64,000 nucleotides of DNA, taken from assembly GCA_014529385.2 (NCBI GenBank), contig CM043964.1, positions 1,836,997-1,900,996 of the forward strand, read 5' to 3'. Positions 34,747 to 44,782 of the stretch are shown here, in pieces (the stretch's first letter is position 1; the number at the start of each line of letters is the position of its first letter). Both the position numbers and the translations under genes were made by a program. Source of the DNA: Adiantum capillus-veneris (Eukaryota; Streptophyta; Polypodiopsida; Polypodiales; Pteridaceae). The notes beneath the pieces were generated by a model. It ran no database searches. It saw only the letters and a program-made list of their open reading frames with translations, and had not been told where the DNA came from.

Positions 34747-34751
34747 AAATA
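34747..34751. repeat. Target-site duplication of E2 (left)
   Basis: AAATA, repeated at 37487-37491. Confidence 0.8.
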
Positions 34752-34891
34752 TGTTGAGCTTATATGTGAAGTTACTCAATATATGGCTTCTCTATATATG
34801 GCACCCAGGTCCCCTCTATATAGACATCATCTCATGTGTGTATTCTACAAACTTTGGGGTTCTATTTCTGTGATCTCTCTTTCTCTCAACA
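34752..34891 (+). repeat. E2 5' LTR
   Basis: 140 bp; contains CTATATATGG and CTCTATATAGAC. Confidence 0.9.
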
Positions 34892-34903
34892 TGGTATCAG
34901 AGC
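34892..34903 (+). promoter_or_regulatory. E2 primer-binding site, tRNA-iMet
   Basis: TGGTATCAGAGC directly after the LTR. Confidence 0.9.
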
Positions 34904-34919
34904 AGTATGTTTTTGTTTT

Positions 34920-35965
34920 TGGATTTTTCTCCTCATCAAAACCGATTTTGCAGAAACTACCCACAACTTTGCAGAAGGATGTTTTTTCAAATTCTGCACC
35001 AATTTTTGAGTTATTGTTTGCGGACTGCGTACATATCTGAAAAGCAACTTCCGCTTTTTGTTTTTGATTTTTCTGCTAATTGAAAACGATTTTGCAGAAA
35101 CTACCCTTGAAAGAGACGGGAATCGATGTGGTCGACAACTTTGTAAAAGGAAGTTTTTTCAAATTCTGCACCAATTTTGAGTTATCATTCGCGGACTGCG
35201 TACATACCTGAAAAGCAACTTTCGCTTTTCGGTTTTGATTTTTTTGCTAATTGAAAACGATTTTGCAGAAACTACTCGCGAGAGGGAGGGACTGGAATCG
35301 ATGTGGTCTACAACTTTGCAGAAGAAAGTTTTTTCAAATTCTGCAATGATTTTGAGTTATCGTTCGCAGACTGCGTACATGTCCGAAAAGCAAGTTTTGT
35401 TTTATGTTTTTTATTTTTCTTCTAATTGAAAACGATTTTGCAAAAACTACCCGCTGAAGGGACCAGAATCAATATAGTCTACAACTTTGCAGAAGAAAGT
35501 TTTTTCAAATTATGCACTGATTTTGAGTTATCGTTCGCGGACTGCGTACATGTCCGAAAAGCAAGTTTTGTTTTACGTTTTTTATTTTTTTGCTGATTGA
35601 AAATAATTTTGCAGAAACTACCCACGTGAGGGACCACAATCGATGTGGTCTACAACTTTGCAGGAGAAAGTTTTTTTTCAAATTCTTCAACCGATTTTGA
35701 GTTATCGTTCACGGACGGCGTACATACCTGAAAAGCAAGTTTCGTTTTATGTTTTTTATTTTTCTGCTAATTGAAAACGATTTCGCAGAAACTAGCCACT
35801 GCAGGCATCGGAATCAATAAGAAACTATTCGCTTGAGCCATCAGAATCGATGTGGTCTATAACTTTGGAGAAGAAAGTTTCTTTAAATTCTGCACCGATT
35901 TTGGGTTATCGTCCGAGACTGCGCATATGTTTGAAAAGAAAAATTTTACTTTTTGCTTTTGATTT
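34920..35965. repeat. About 175-bp tandem repeat inside E2 (copy 2)
   Basis: Six imperfect units as at 14090-15110; GAAAAGCAA landmarks near 35039, 35212, 35386, 35558 and 35732. Confidence 0.85.
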
Positions 35966-36209
35966 TTCTCATAATTGAAAACTTCTCAATTATATTTTTT
36001 CTTCATCAATCATATAGTTATTACTGACGTAATTTTGCTGCAGAAGCCAGTTACATATCGTTCCGATTCAGTCGAGCCGTTGATGATCGTCCAAATTCTA
36101 TCGAGCTGCTGTTGGTACATGATCTTTTGTTATATGATATACTCATTCATTGATTTTCGTATAATTATTCTTTTAGAGATATAGTTTACGTGGTTTTATT
36201 GATAATTTA

Positions 36210-36590
36210 TCGTCACGATACCATAGTGATTTTGATGGTACCATGATGATGTTTTGTTAGTACTTTGGTCATGGTGATTTTCGTTGATACCATGATGATA
36301 TTTCATTCATATCATGGTTATTCTCAGTGATGCCATGATGATATTTCGTTGATACTATGGTTATTCTCGGTGATTCCATGATGATATTTCGTTGAATATT
36401 CTATGGTGATTTTTGTTGATACCATGATGATGTTTCGTTGATACCATGGTTATTCTCTGTGATACCATGATGTTGTTTCGGTGATACCATGGTTATTCTC
36501 GGTGATACCATGATGTTGTTTCGTTGATACCATGGCTATTCTCAGTGATGCCATGATGTTGTTTCGTTGATACCATGATGATTTATTCAT
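36210..36590. repeat. GATACCATG minisatellite inside E2 (copy 2)
   Basis: Units of about 40-45 bp alternating TTCGTTGATACCATGG and TTATTCTCGGTGATACCATG. Confidence 0.85.
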
Positions 36591-37104
36591 TTTTATTGAT
36601 ACAATGATGATGTTTTGTTAATACTTTGATGATATCCATTGATCACTACGTTGATAAATGTTGTTTTATGTAGTATATACACATATCATTTGCATCACGT
36701 AATCACACAACTTGTACTTTTACGTTCATACTTTATATACCATATGTTTTCGTGCATATATATGTCCTCAAAAGAGTGGCGTCGCGAACCATCTCTTATG
36801 GCATTGTGAGCGTAATTATTTCACTAACGATGCTAATAATTTTCATGACTATGTTTTTTTGAGTGATGATCTATGTAGGATTGATCAAAGCATTGGTTTT
36901 ATGAAGACAAACTTGGTGACAATAAAAGATTTATAAAGATATGTTTGGTGATGCCATATTGATGACAACATGAAGACATGTTAGGTGATGCAATATTAAT
37001 GACAAGCTACATAGCAGATTCACGGAGACACGTTTGATTACAAGCTAGTCAATAGCCTTTACACCTCTTTATTGAACCTTTGTATTCATTGTTGTATTTG
37101 ATAG

Positions 37105-37235
37105 GATAGGAGTAATGTAACTCCTCATAAAACATTCATTGTAAAAGGAGTGATGTATCTCCTCATAAAATATTCATTGTAAAAGGAGTGATGTAGCTCC
37201 TCATAAAATATTCATTGTAAAAGGAGTGATGTAGC
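37105..37235. repeat. Tandem AAAGGAGTGATGTAGCTCCT repeats near the E2 3' end
   Basis: Three to four copies of a 43-bp unit, ATTCATTGTAAAAGGAGTGA followed by TGTAGCTCCTCATAAAAT. E1 has one similar copy near 11060-11090. Confidence 0.8.
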
Positions 37236-37333
37236 TCCTCGTTTATAATATAACGGTGGGTGTATATAGAGCTGTGGGTTTTTCCCTTGATCCCCCAAGG
37301 GTGGTTTTTTCATCCACAGTTAGGGACCCTTAT

Positions 37334-37344
37334 TTGAGCGGGGG
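37334..37344 (+). promoter_or_regulatory. E2 polypurine tract
   Basis: GAGCGGGGG-type run abutting the 3' LTR. Confidence 0.7.
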
Positions 37345-37486
37345 TGTTGAGCTTATATGTGAAGCTACTCAATATATGGCTTCTCTATATATGGCACCCA
37401 GGTCCCCTCTATATAGACATCAACTCATGTGTGTATTCTACACACTTTGGGGTTCTATTTATGTGCTCTCTCTTTCTCTCTCAACA
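37345..37486 (+). repeat. E2 3' LTR
   Basis: 142 bp, TGTTGAGC to CTCAACA, with a few differences from the 5' LTR. Confidence 0.9.
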
Positions 37487-37639
37487 AAATATAGCAAGAA
37501 AACACAGTTAGAAATGCCACTATAGTGCCAAATGATTAAAGTACTTAGCATTCAACCATCATGTAGATAATGTCTTACAATACCTTAATTAACATGCAAC
37601 CAAACCAAATGGTACAATGCCAACCATGTAAATTAGCAT

Positions 37640-37884
37640 TGCTTACCCCTCTTTCTTTATTGTGGATCTGTTCACTTGTGCAACGGAGGATTTTCCCATG
37701 CTCTCTGTCCCCTCTGATGGATCCATGTTTTCCTCTCTTTGAGGGTTGTATTACCACTGTTGTTGCGGTGCTCGTTCTTGCTAGTATGAGGCTCATTGCG
37801 GCTGCTACTAGGAGTTTTAAATGAGCACTCTTTCATCCTAGACTGCTTCTTGTTTAGAAGAATTGAGTTTGGCTCTAGGTGCAC
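37640..37884 (-). other. Possible exon upstream of the unknown gene
   Basis: Two overlapping minus frames: a basic Ser/Asn-rich one, 37884-37672, and one ending IHNKERG before a strong donor GTAAGC at 37641-37646. It would be separated from the MDEYP exon by an intron holding E2, but I could not find a phase-consistent join, so this is tentative. Confidence 0.25.
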
Positions 37885-38000
37885 ATTTGCTGGCTGGTGT
37901 CCTCATGTTGGCAGAGGGCAATGTAGGAAGGAAAGGTCACAAGGGGATCTATGGAAAAGGTGTTTGTGAATAACGTGTAGAGTGCTCTCGCATGCAGTAG

Positions 38001-38009
38001 GGAGAGAGA

Positions 38010-38052
<43 letters not shown>

Positions 38053-38053
38053 T
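38001..38053. repeat. (GA)n microsatellite
   Basis: About 25 GA units with two interruptions. Confidence 0.95.
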
Positions 38054-38540
38054 TCAAATCAGTCCCAAACGTGTGACCACGATCACATACTATACCTTGC
38101 TAAAGCATGATTGCGCTCGATCTTATAGTGTTTGAATTGTACTTTTTAAAATGTAACCTTTAAAAAGTCCAAATGCAAGCTCCCTCCTCCAAGAACCCTA
38201 CAACAACCAAAGTGTCAAACAACCAAATAGGTACAATTTTCGTACCACCAAACCCTGCTTTCAGCCAGGATGCTAGCAAGATATTTTCAAGTGACGCTAA
38301 CTCTCCACAAGGTGGTCACAAGCTGCACATGCGGCCAAGAGACCACAATGCACTAGCCAGCTCCCAACTGCTGTAGCTTTGTGTGCGATCAGCCACTGAA
38401 ACAAGGTGACTCGCCTCGGTTGTCTGGAGTCCCACAGCCTCTCCCAAAAAACTGCCAAGAACTCAGCTCTGAGCCCCTCCTCCTGCCAATGCGGTGCTGC
38501 AGCGGGGCGGGCCTCTTTTTGTGCTGCTAGTATATGACGT
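38054..38540. other. No gene recognised
   Basis: Flank between the microsatellite and LTR1. It contains one 67-codon plus-strand frame (38173-38376) with no recognisable domain. Confidence 0.35.
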
Positions 38541-39906
38541 TGTCAAGAGTTTTTTGGAGTAAGGGATTGCCCATATGTACATACACATGCATGGTGCATC
38601 GAATAAAGGATTGCCCAATTTCCGTAGCCAGGTGGTTACGTGGGGCCCACGTGTGTATAGGTAGGACAGGGTGTACATAGTGCAGCGATTTTCACTATTA
38701 CCAGTACCAGTGTGTTTTTTCTACAATAAGGAGGAGTTGGTAGCGCGTAAAAATTCTCGAGGAAGCTATCCGCGGGCCGACGACATCAGGTAAGCAGGTG
38801 CGTCAGATGGCATCTAGTGGTGTCAGGACGTTAAATGGGGTCAGTACTTGCACACGGAGAAGTACGGACACGACGTGGGTATTTTCTTGTGATACTTATG
38901 CAGAAAGGTCATCATGAGGACCACTTTTTGGGGCTAGTTCACGTGGTTTTGGGATGCATTATTGGGAAAAGCTGAGTGCCAGGTGTGCGGATGATGCAAA
39001 AAGGTGACAACTATGCACAGCGAGGTCAGTTTTTGCACTGTTCGGGGTTCGTTTGAGGTCATCTAAAAGGTCAAGGGTGCCCAACTAATAAAGCTAAGTG
39101 TGGGAACTGAAAAAAATGAGAGAAGATCAGAAAAAACGTGGAGAAGAGAGGAGGAACAACCACATGTGTGTTTTTGTTCATTTTGGAGCCTGTTTTGGCC
39201 GTAAACTGCTCATCTGAGGTCGGATTTGAGCACTTTGACATTGTAGACTGGGGTTTTGGGCCATTCCGGACGCGATGGCACTGTCCATTTTGCCAAATTC
39301 ATCACTCTTTTTATACTATTTTGGATGTGTAAGTTTATCCTATGAGCGAAGCTTCTGCTCCAGTTTGTGATTGTATCTGGCTTATTTTACCCATATTGTG
39401 TGAGCTATTTGCCCCATTGGTGTTGGCCCAATCTCATTTGTATCTAAATATCAGAAATTCTCCTCTTTTGAGCTGAGTTTTTTGGGTGTGTGTGTGTGTG
39501 TGTGTGTATGTCTCTGTGTGGACTGGGTAAACGGATAGTCTCTCTTCTCTCACTCCATCGGTGTGTTCCCTGTCTCGGCCAGGTGGATTGTGTAAGCCGA
39601 GTGGTGCCCCATAGTGTGTGTGTGTATCTTCCCAAGAGTGTGTGTCGGGTTGTTATAGAGGCGTTCTGTGTGTTTTCTCCCGCTCACATTCTTTTGGCTC
39701 CCCCACGGAGGATCTTCTTCAAGTACCTTCTGCTTCAAGCTTCGAGCTTCGAGATTCGGGATTATAGGTTGCAGGTTGCAGATTACAGGTTACAGGTTAT
39801 AGGTTACATGTACAGGGACATGTACACGTGATTCACACAGGTATAGATAGCTGGAGTACAGTGATATACTAGAAGTGGTGTCACTTGTAGTTGTTGTGGG
39901 TATGCA
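38541..39906 (+). repeat. Gypsy LTR1
   Basis: About 1.37 kb from TGTCAAGAG. It contains a (GT)n tract near 39487-39508. Homologous over its length to LTR2 and to the surviving part of LTR3. The 3' limit is inferred from the TG...CA rule and homology, and is not certain because similarity with the LTR2 region continues to about 40135. Confidence 0.7.
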
Positions 39907-40136
39907 TCACTTGACGCCTGTTTGAGCGCATTGTCTGCTGGATTGTACGTTACTTGTGGAAACTGTCATTGTACGCCTTTGTGGAGCCATATTTGGTTTT
40001 ATTTGGCAGTCCTAGCTATTTTTGACTTGACTATACACGATTTTCATAAGCCTTCGTGTGAGGGTCGATAGCGTGAGGTTTTATTGAGCTGGGGGATTCT
40101 CAAATGTGGAGATCCTTTCAGTGATACAGGTAGCTT

Positions 40137-41236
40137 TGGGAGAATATACGTTGGAGAGTAGAGCTAAAGAAGCTGAGGACATATGAAGATGCACTAGAGG
40201 TAGCAAGGAACAAAGAGGGGAAGTTCAGGAAAATGAGCCAGTTAGGGGTGGAGTCTTTGCCCATGAGGTCTGAATTTCAGCCTATGGGCTCTTTGCAAGG
40301 TCGCATGCCAGGGGTTCATCATGAACCAGTGGTTTCTGTTCCTCCTCACGTTATGCCAGCAGTGGTCATTACATCGGTGCAAGATGATGGGCTAAGGAAA
40401 GACATGAGGCAAGTGGTCGATTTGATGAAGAATCTCGACCTAAACATGCTAGGTCAAGTGGAAAATAATCGAGGTCGAGGGAGGTTTTCAAATCAGCCAG
40501 GAGGTGAAGAAAGGCCTAGGAATGGTGTTGGACAAAGCAATGGTAGGTTTTGGAGGCAGACGTCCACATGTTATAATTGTGGAGAGTTGGGTCACATCAG
40601 CCCGCAATGTGATAAGCCACCAAGGATGGAGGGAGACATGTATCCATTGCCAAGACAGGTGCTAGCTAGGTCAAATAATTATGGCATCGAAATTAAGGGA
40701 GACGAAGGAACAAGTGGACTGACCCAGGAGGAAAAGGGAAAGACAAAAGTTCTAAGTGTAGTCACCTTGGAGAAGGCATCAAACCTAGAGGATACATTAG
40801 TGATGCCTATTGGAAAGAGGACCACAAAGGAAAAGCAAGGAAGAAGTGCCCCAGGTCCTAGTAAGAAGAAAGGAAAAAGCCATGAAGGCGAGGATGTCAA
40901 GGCCAAGAGGAAAAGGAGAGCTCGTCGAAAGTTTCATGTTTTAGATTTTCCACTAGGGGATGGGCAATTAAGCTATGACTTGAAGGAGGATTTGACGAGT
41001 AGGAAGGCAGATGTTACTTTTGGGAAGCTTATAGAGATGGTGCCTAAGCTAAAGTGACAGTGGAAGAGGATGGTTAACCCAATGGAGAAAGAGCCAGAGA
41101 GAGGTTCAGTAAAGGTGTTGGCAATGGATGAGCTACCAGACATTTGTCCAATAGTAGATGTGTGGCATAAAAGGAAAAATTTAAGACAAGGTTATGTGGA
41201 TGGCGGAGCCCAAATATGCGTCATAACACACTCATA
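40137..41236 (+). pseudogene. Truncated gag and protease start of the first gypsy copy
   Basis: Joins the LTR leader at about 40135 to mid-gag, skipping the sequence equivalent to 42839-43859. It then follows gag through the knuckle CYNCGELGHISPQC and the lysine/arginine-rich C terminus to TGA at 41055-41057. The same frame continues as the pol start (PDICPIVDVWHKRK, VDGGAQICVITHS) and stops at the junction with LTR2. Very similar to 43870-44960. Confidence 0.8.
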
Positions 41237-41239
41237 CGT

Positions 41240-42573
41240 TGTCAGGAGTTTTTGGAGCAAGGGATTGCGCATATGTATATATACATGCATGGTGCATCAA
41301 ATAAAGGATTGCCCATTTTCCTTAGCCAGGTGGTTATGTGGGGCCCACATGTGTACAGGTAGGACAGGGTGTACATAGTGCATCGATTTTCACTATTACC
41401 AGTACCACTGTGTTTTTCTACAATAATGAGGAGTTTATAGCGTGTAAAAATTCTCGAGGAAGCTATCCGCGGGCCGACGACATGAGGTCAGCAGGTGCGT
41501 CAGATGGCATCTAGTGGCGTCAGGAGGGCGAACGAGGTCAATATTTGCACGCAGATGAGGACGGACACAACGTGGGTGTTTTCTTGTGAGAGTTACGCAG
41601 AAAGGTCATCATTAGGACCACTTTTTGGGGCCACTTCACGTGATGGCGAGATGCATTATTGGAAAAAAGCTGAGTGCCAGGTGTGCGGATGATGCAAAAA
41701 GGTGACAACTATGCACTGCGAGGTCAGTTTTTGGCCTATTCGGGGTCCGTTTGAAGTCATCTAAAAGGCCAAGGATGCCCAAATAATAAATCTAAGTGTG
41801 GGAACTGAAAAAACGTGGAGAAGAGAGGAGGAACAACCGCAGGTGTGTTTTTGCTCATTTTGGAGCCTGTTTTGGCCGTAAACTGCTCATCCGAGGTCGG
41901 ATTTGAGCACTTTGACATTGTAGACTGGGGTTTTGGGCCGTTCCGGACGCGATGGCGCTATCCATTTTGCCAAATTCCTCACTCTTTTCCTGCTGTTTTT
42001 TTGTGTAAGTTTCTCCTATGAGCGAAGTTTCTGCTCTAGTTTGTGATTGTATCTGGCTTATTTTACCTATATTGTGCTAGCTATTTGCCCCATTGGTGTT
42101 GGCCCAAGCTCAATTGTATGTAAACATCAGAAATTCTCCTCTTTTGAGCTGAGTTTTTTGGGTGTGTGTGTGTGTGTCTCTGTGTGGAGTGGGCAAGTGG
42201 ATAGTCTCTCTCTTCTCACTCCATAGGTGTGTTTCCTGTCTCGGCCAGGGGTGTTGTGTAAGCCGAGTGGTGCCCCATAGTGTGTGTTTGTATCACTCCA
42301 AGAGTGTGTGTCGGATCGTTATAGAGGCGTTGTGTGTGTTTTCATCCCGCTCACATTCTTTTGGTGCCCCCACTGAGGATCTTCTTCGAGTACCTTCTGC
42401 TTCGAGCTTCGAGCTTCGAGCTTCGAGATTCGGGATTACAGGTTGCACATTACAGGTTACAGGTTATAGGTTACAGAGACAGGTACAGGTACAGGTGATT
42501 CACACAGGTACAGGTAGCTGGAGTACAGTGATATACTAGCAGTGATGTCACTTGCAGTTGTTGTGGGAATGCA
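41240..42573 (+). repeat. Gypsy LTR2
   Basis: Starts TGTCAGGAG and is about 1.33 kb. It is more diverged from LTR1 and LTR3 than those are from each other in the first few hundred bases. End inferred from a CA followed shortly by TGGCGCC. Confidence 0.65.
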
Positions 42574-42578
42574 TCACT

Positions 42579-42596
42579 TGGCGCCTATTTGAGCGC
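42579..42596 (+). promoter_or_regulatory. Possible primer-binding site of the gypsy element
   Basis: TGGCGCC lies 5 bp after the proposed LTR2 end and agrees with the first seven bases of an Asp-tRNA site, but later bases do not match. Low confidence. Confidence 0.25.
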
Positions 42597-43429
42597 ATTG
42601 TCTACTGGATTGTACGTTACTTGTGGAAATTGCCATTGTACACATTTGTGGAGCCATACTTGGTTGTATTTGGCAGTCCCAGCCATTTCTGAGACTTGGT
42701 CTTGAAGATAGTCATTTCTGAGACTTGATTATATGCGATTTGCATTAGCCTTCGTGTGAGGGTCGATAGCGTGAGGTTTTTATTGAGCTGGGGGATTCTC
42801 AAATGTGGAGATCCTTTCGGTGATACAGGTAGCTGGAGCACCCTTTTTGTGACCTCGCCGTAGGCTATGTACTAGTGAGTCCTGCTTTATGCTCGGGTTC
42901 TATTGTTGACAGTTTATGCATACATATACAGTCTATATTTTGGGTTCCCACTGCTCTATTTCTGGGGAAACTCTGCCAAAATTTTTCCAAGTTATGATGG
43001 CTGGTTTTTTGGTATTTTGAGCCATTTATGCTGTTATGCTGCTGAAATTTTGGCAAAATCAGAGGTTGAGTCAGGTGTGCCTTCTTGGGAGCTTCATGGT
43101 TGGCTTTAATGGATGATCAAAATGGCCCTCAGTTCACTCCTTTTCATTTAACTCAAAGAATTCAGATTAATGTTCATGTGTCCAGGAAGATCTTTTTCCA
43201 GCAGCACATAGTCTTTATGTTTGGGCCAAGAAGATTGAGAGAGATCTTGGAATGTCCTTTGCCTGTTGTCATTCCGATGATTAACTATGAAAACTCATTT
43301 GATGTGCATGTGTTTGTCCTTATCTAAAGCTGAGCTCCATTGAAGTTTCTGGGGATTGGGTAGTGAAAAGTTTTGGGTTCTTGCACGTGTGTTCGAAGGG
43401 GTTCTCAAAGCATCATAATTAGGGTAGCC
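42597..43429 (+). other. Gypsy 5' leader
   Basis: Untranslated region between the proposed primer site and gag. An 80-codon frame at 43085-43327 is unrecognised. Confidence 0.5.
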
Positions 43430-44782
43430 ATGGCTTTCTCTTATCCGGAGTTTCATGGAAGAAGTGATGAAGATGTGGAAGAATTTTTGGAAAAGATGGA
43501 GGTTGCCTGCATTAGCAACCAGATTCATGACCCTACGCAAATGTTACGCCTTCTCCAAATTTGTTTGAAGAGTGATGCACGAGTTTGGTCTAAAGCATTT
43601 GAAGAGGAGTTGCGTGTGGATGATCCACCTGTAAGGTTGAGTTGGGACAATCTACGACATGGGTTGGAAGTGGAGTTTGTGAAGATAGAAGATCCTCACA
43701 AGGTGTGGCAAGAAGTACAGGCTTTGGTGCAAAAAGAAGGTGAGCCAGTAGATGCGTACATACGTAAGTTTTCATTGGCATGGGAGCGAATGTGCAAGGC
43801 TTTAGCACCACAGGTACCCCCGCCTGACATGATGAAGAAGGACAGGTTGTTAGCTGGTCTTTGGGAGAATATACGTTGGAGAGTGGAGCTAAAGAAGCCT
43901 AGGACATATGAAGATGCACTAGAGGTAGCAAGGAACAAAGAGTGGAAGCTGAGAAAAATGAGTCAGTTAGGGGTGGAGTCTTTGCCAATGAGGTCTGAAT
44001 TTCAGCCTATAGAGTCTTTACAAGGTTGTATGTCAGGGGTTCATCATGAACCAGTGGTTCCTCTTACTACTCAGGTTATGCCAGCAGTGGTCACTACAGC
44101 AGTGCAAGATGATGGGCTAAGGCAAGACATGAGGCAAATGGTAGATTTGATGAAGAATCTCAGCCTAAACATGCTAGGTCAAGTGGGAAATAATCGAGGT
44201 CGAGGGAGGTTTGCAAATCAGCCAAGAGGTGAAGAAAGGCCTAGGAATGGTGCTGCACAAAGCAATGGTAGGTTTTGGATGCAGACGCCCACATGTTATA
44301 ATTGTGGAGAGTTGGGTCACATCAGCCCGCAATGTGATAAGCCACCAAGGATGGGGGGAGACATGTATCCATTGCCAAGACAAGTGCTAACTAGGTCAAA
44401 TGATTATGGCATCGAAATTAAGGGAGATGAAGGAACCAGTAGACTGACCCAGGAGGAAAAAGGAAAGACAAAAGTGCTAAGTGTAGTCACCTTGGAGAAG
44501 GCATCAAACCTAGAGGATACATTAGTGATGCCTATTGGGAAGAGAACCACAGAGGAAAAGGAAGGAAGAAGTGCCCCAGGTCCTAGTAAGAAGAAAGGAA
44601 AGAGCCATGAAGGCGAGGATGTCAAGGCCAAGAGGAAAAGGAGAGCTCGTCGAAAGTTTCATGTTTCAGATTTTCCACTAGGGGATGGGCAATTAAGCTA
44701 TGACTTGAGGGAGGATCTAACGAGCAGGAAGGCAGATGTTACTTTTGGGCAGCTTATAGAGATGGTGCCTAAGCTAAAGTGA
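43430..44782 (+). CDS. Gypsy gag
   Basis: Open for 450 codons from MAFSYPEFHGRSDEDVEEFL to TGA. The N-terminal retrotransposon-gag fold shows FLEKMEVACI, RVWSKAFEEEL, EGEPVDAYIRKFSLAWERM and LLAGLWENIRW. An Asn/Arg/Gly-rich linker leads to a CCHC knuckle CYNCGELGHISPQC near residue 290, and the C terminus is Lys/Arg-rich. Its role is to form the particle that packages element RNA. The pol frame follows in the same phase after the TGA, and this stop is also present in the truncated copy. I chose the ATG at 43430 because homology to other gags begins there. Confidence 0.85.
   Translation: MAFSYPEFHGRSDEDVEEFLEKMEVACISNQIHDPTQMLRLLQICLKSDARVWSKAFEEELRVDDPPVRLSWDNLRHGLEVEFVKIEDPHKVWQEVQALVQKEGEPVDAYIRKFSLAWERMCKALAPQVPPPDMMKKDRLLAGLWENIRWRVELKKPRTYEDALEVARNKEWKLRKMSQLGVESLPMRSEFQPIESLQGCMSGVHHEPVVPLTTQVMPAVVTTAVQDDGLRQDMRQMVDLMKNLSLNMLGQVGNNRGRGRFANQPRGEERPRNGAAQSNGRFWMQTPTCYNCGELGHISPQCDKPPRMGGDMYPLPRQVLTRSNDYGIEIKGDEGTSRLTQEEKGKTKVLSVVTLEKASNLEDTLVMPIGKRTTEEKEGRSAPGPSKKKGKSHEGEDVKAKRKRRARRKFHVSDFPLGDGQLSYDLREDLTSRKADVTFGQLIEMVPKLK

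Larger units (their letters stand above)
34752..37486 (+). mobile_element. E2: complete non-coding short-LTR element
   Basis: 140- and 142-bp LTRs (TGTTGAGC to CTCAACA), a perfect AAATA duplication, a TGGTATCAGAGC primer site and a GAGCGGGGG polypurine tract. The 2.45-kb interior has no gag or pol. It consists largely of two tandem-repeat arrays and a repeated AAAAGGAGTGATGTAGCTCC motif. Related to E1 through its 3' region and layout. It lies inside or next to the unknown minus-strand gene. Confidence 0.9.
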
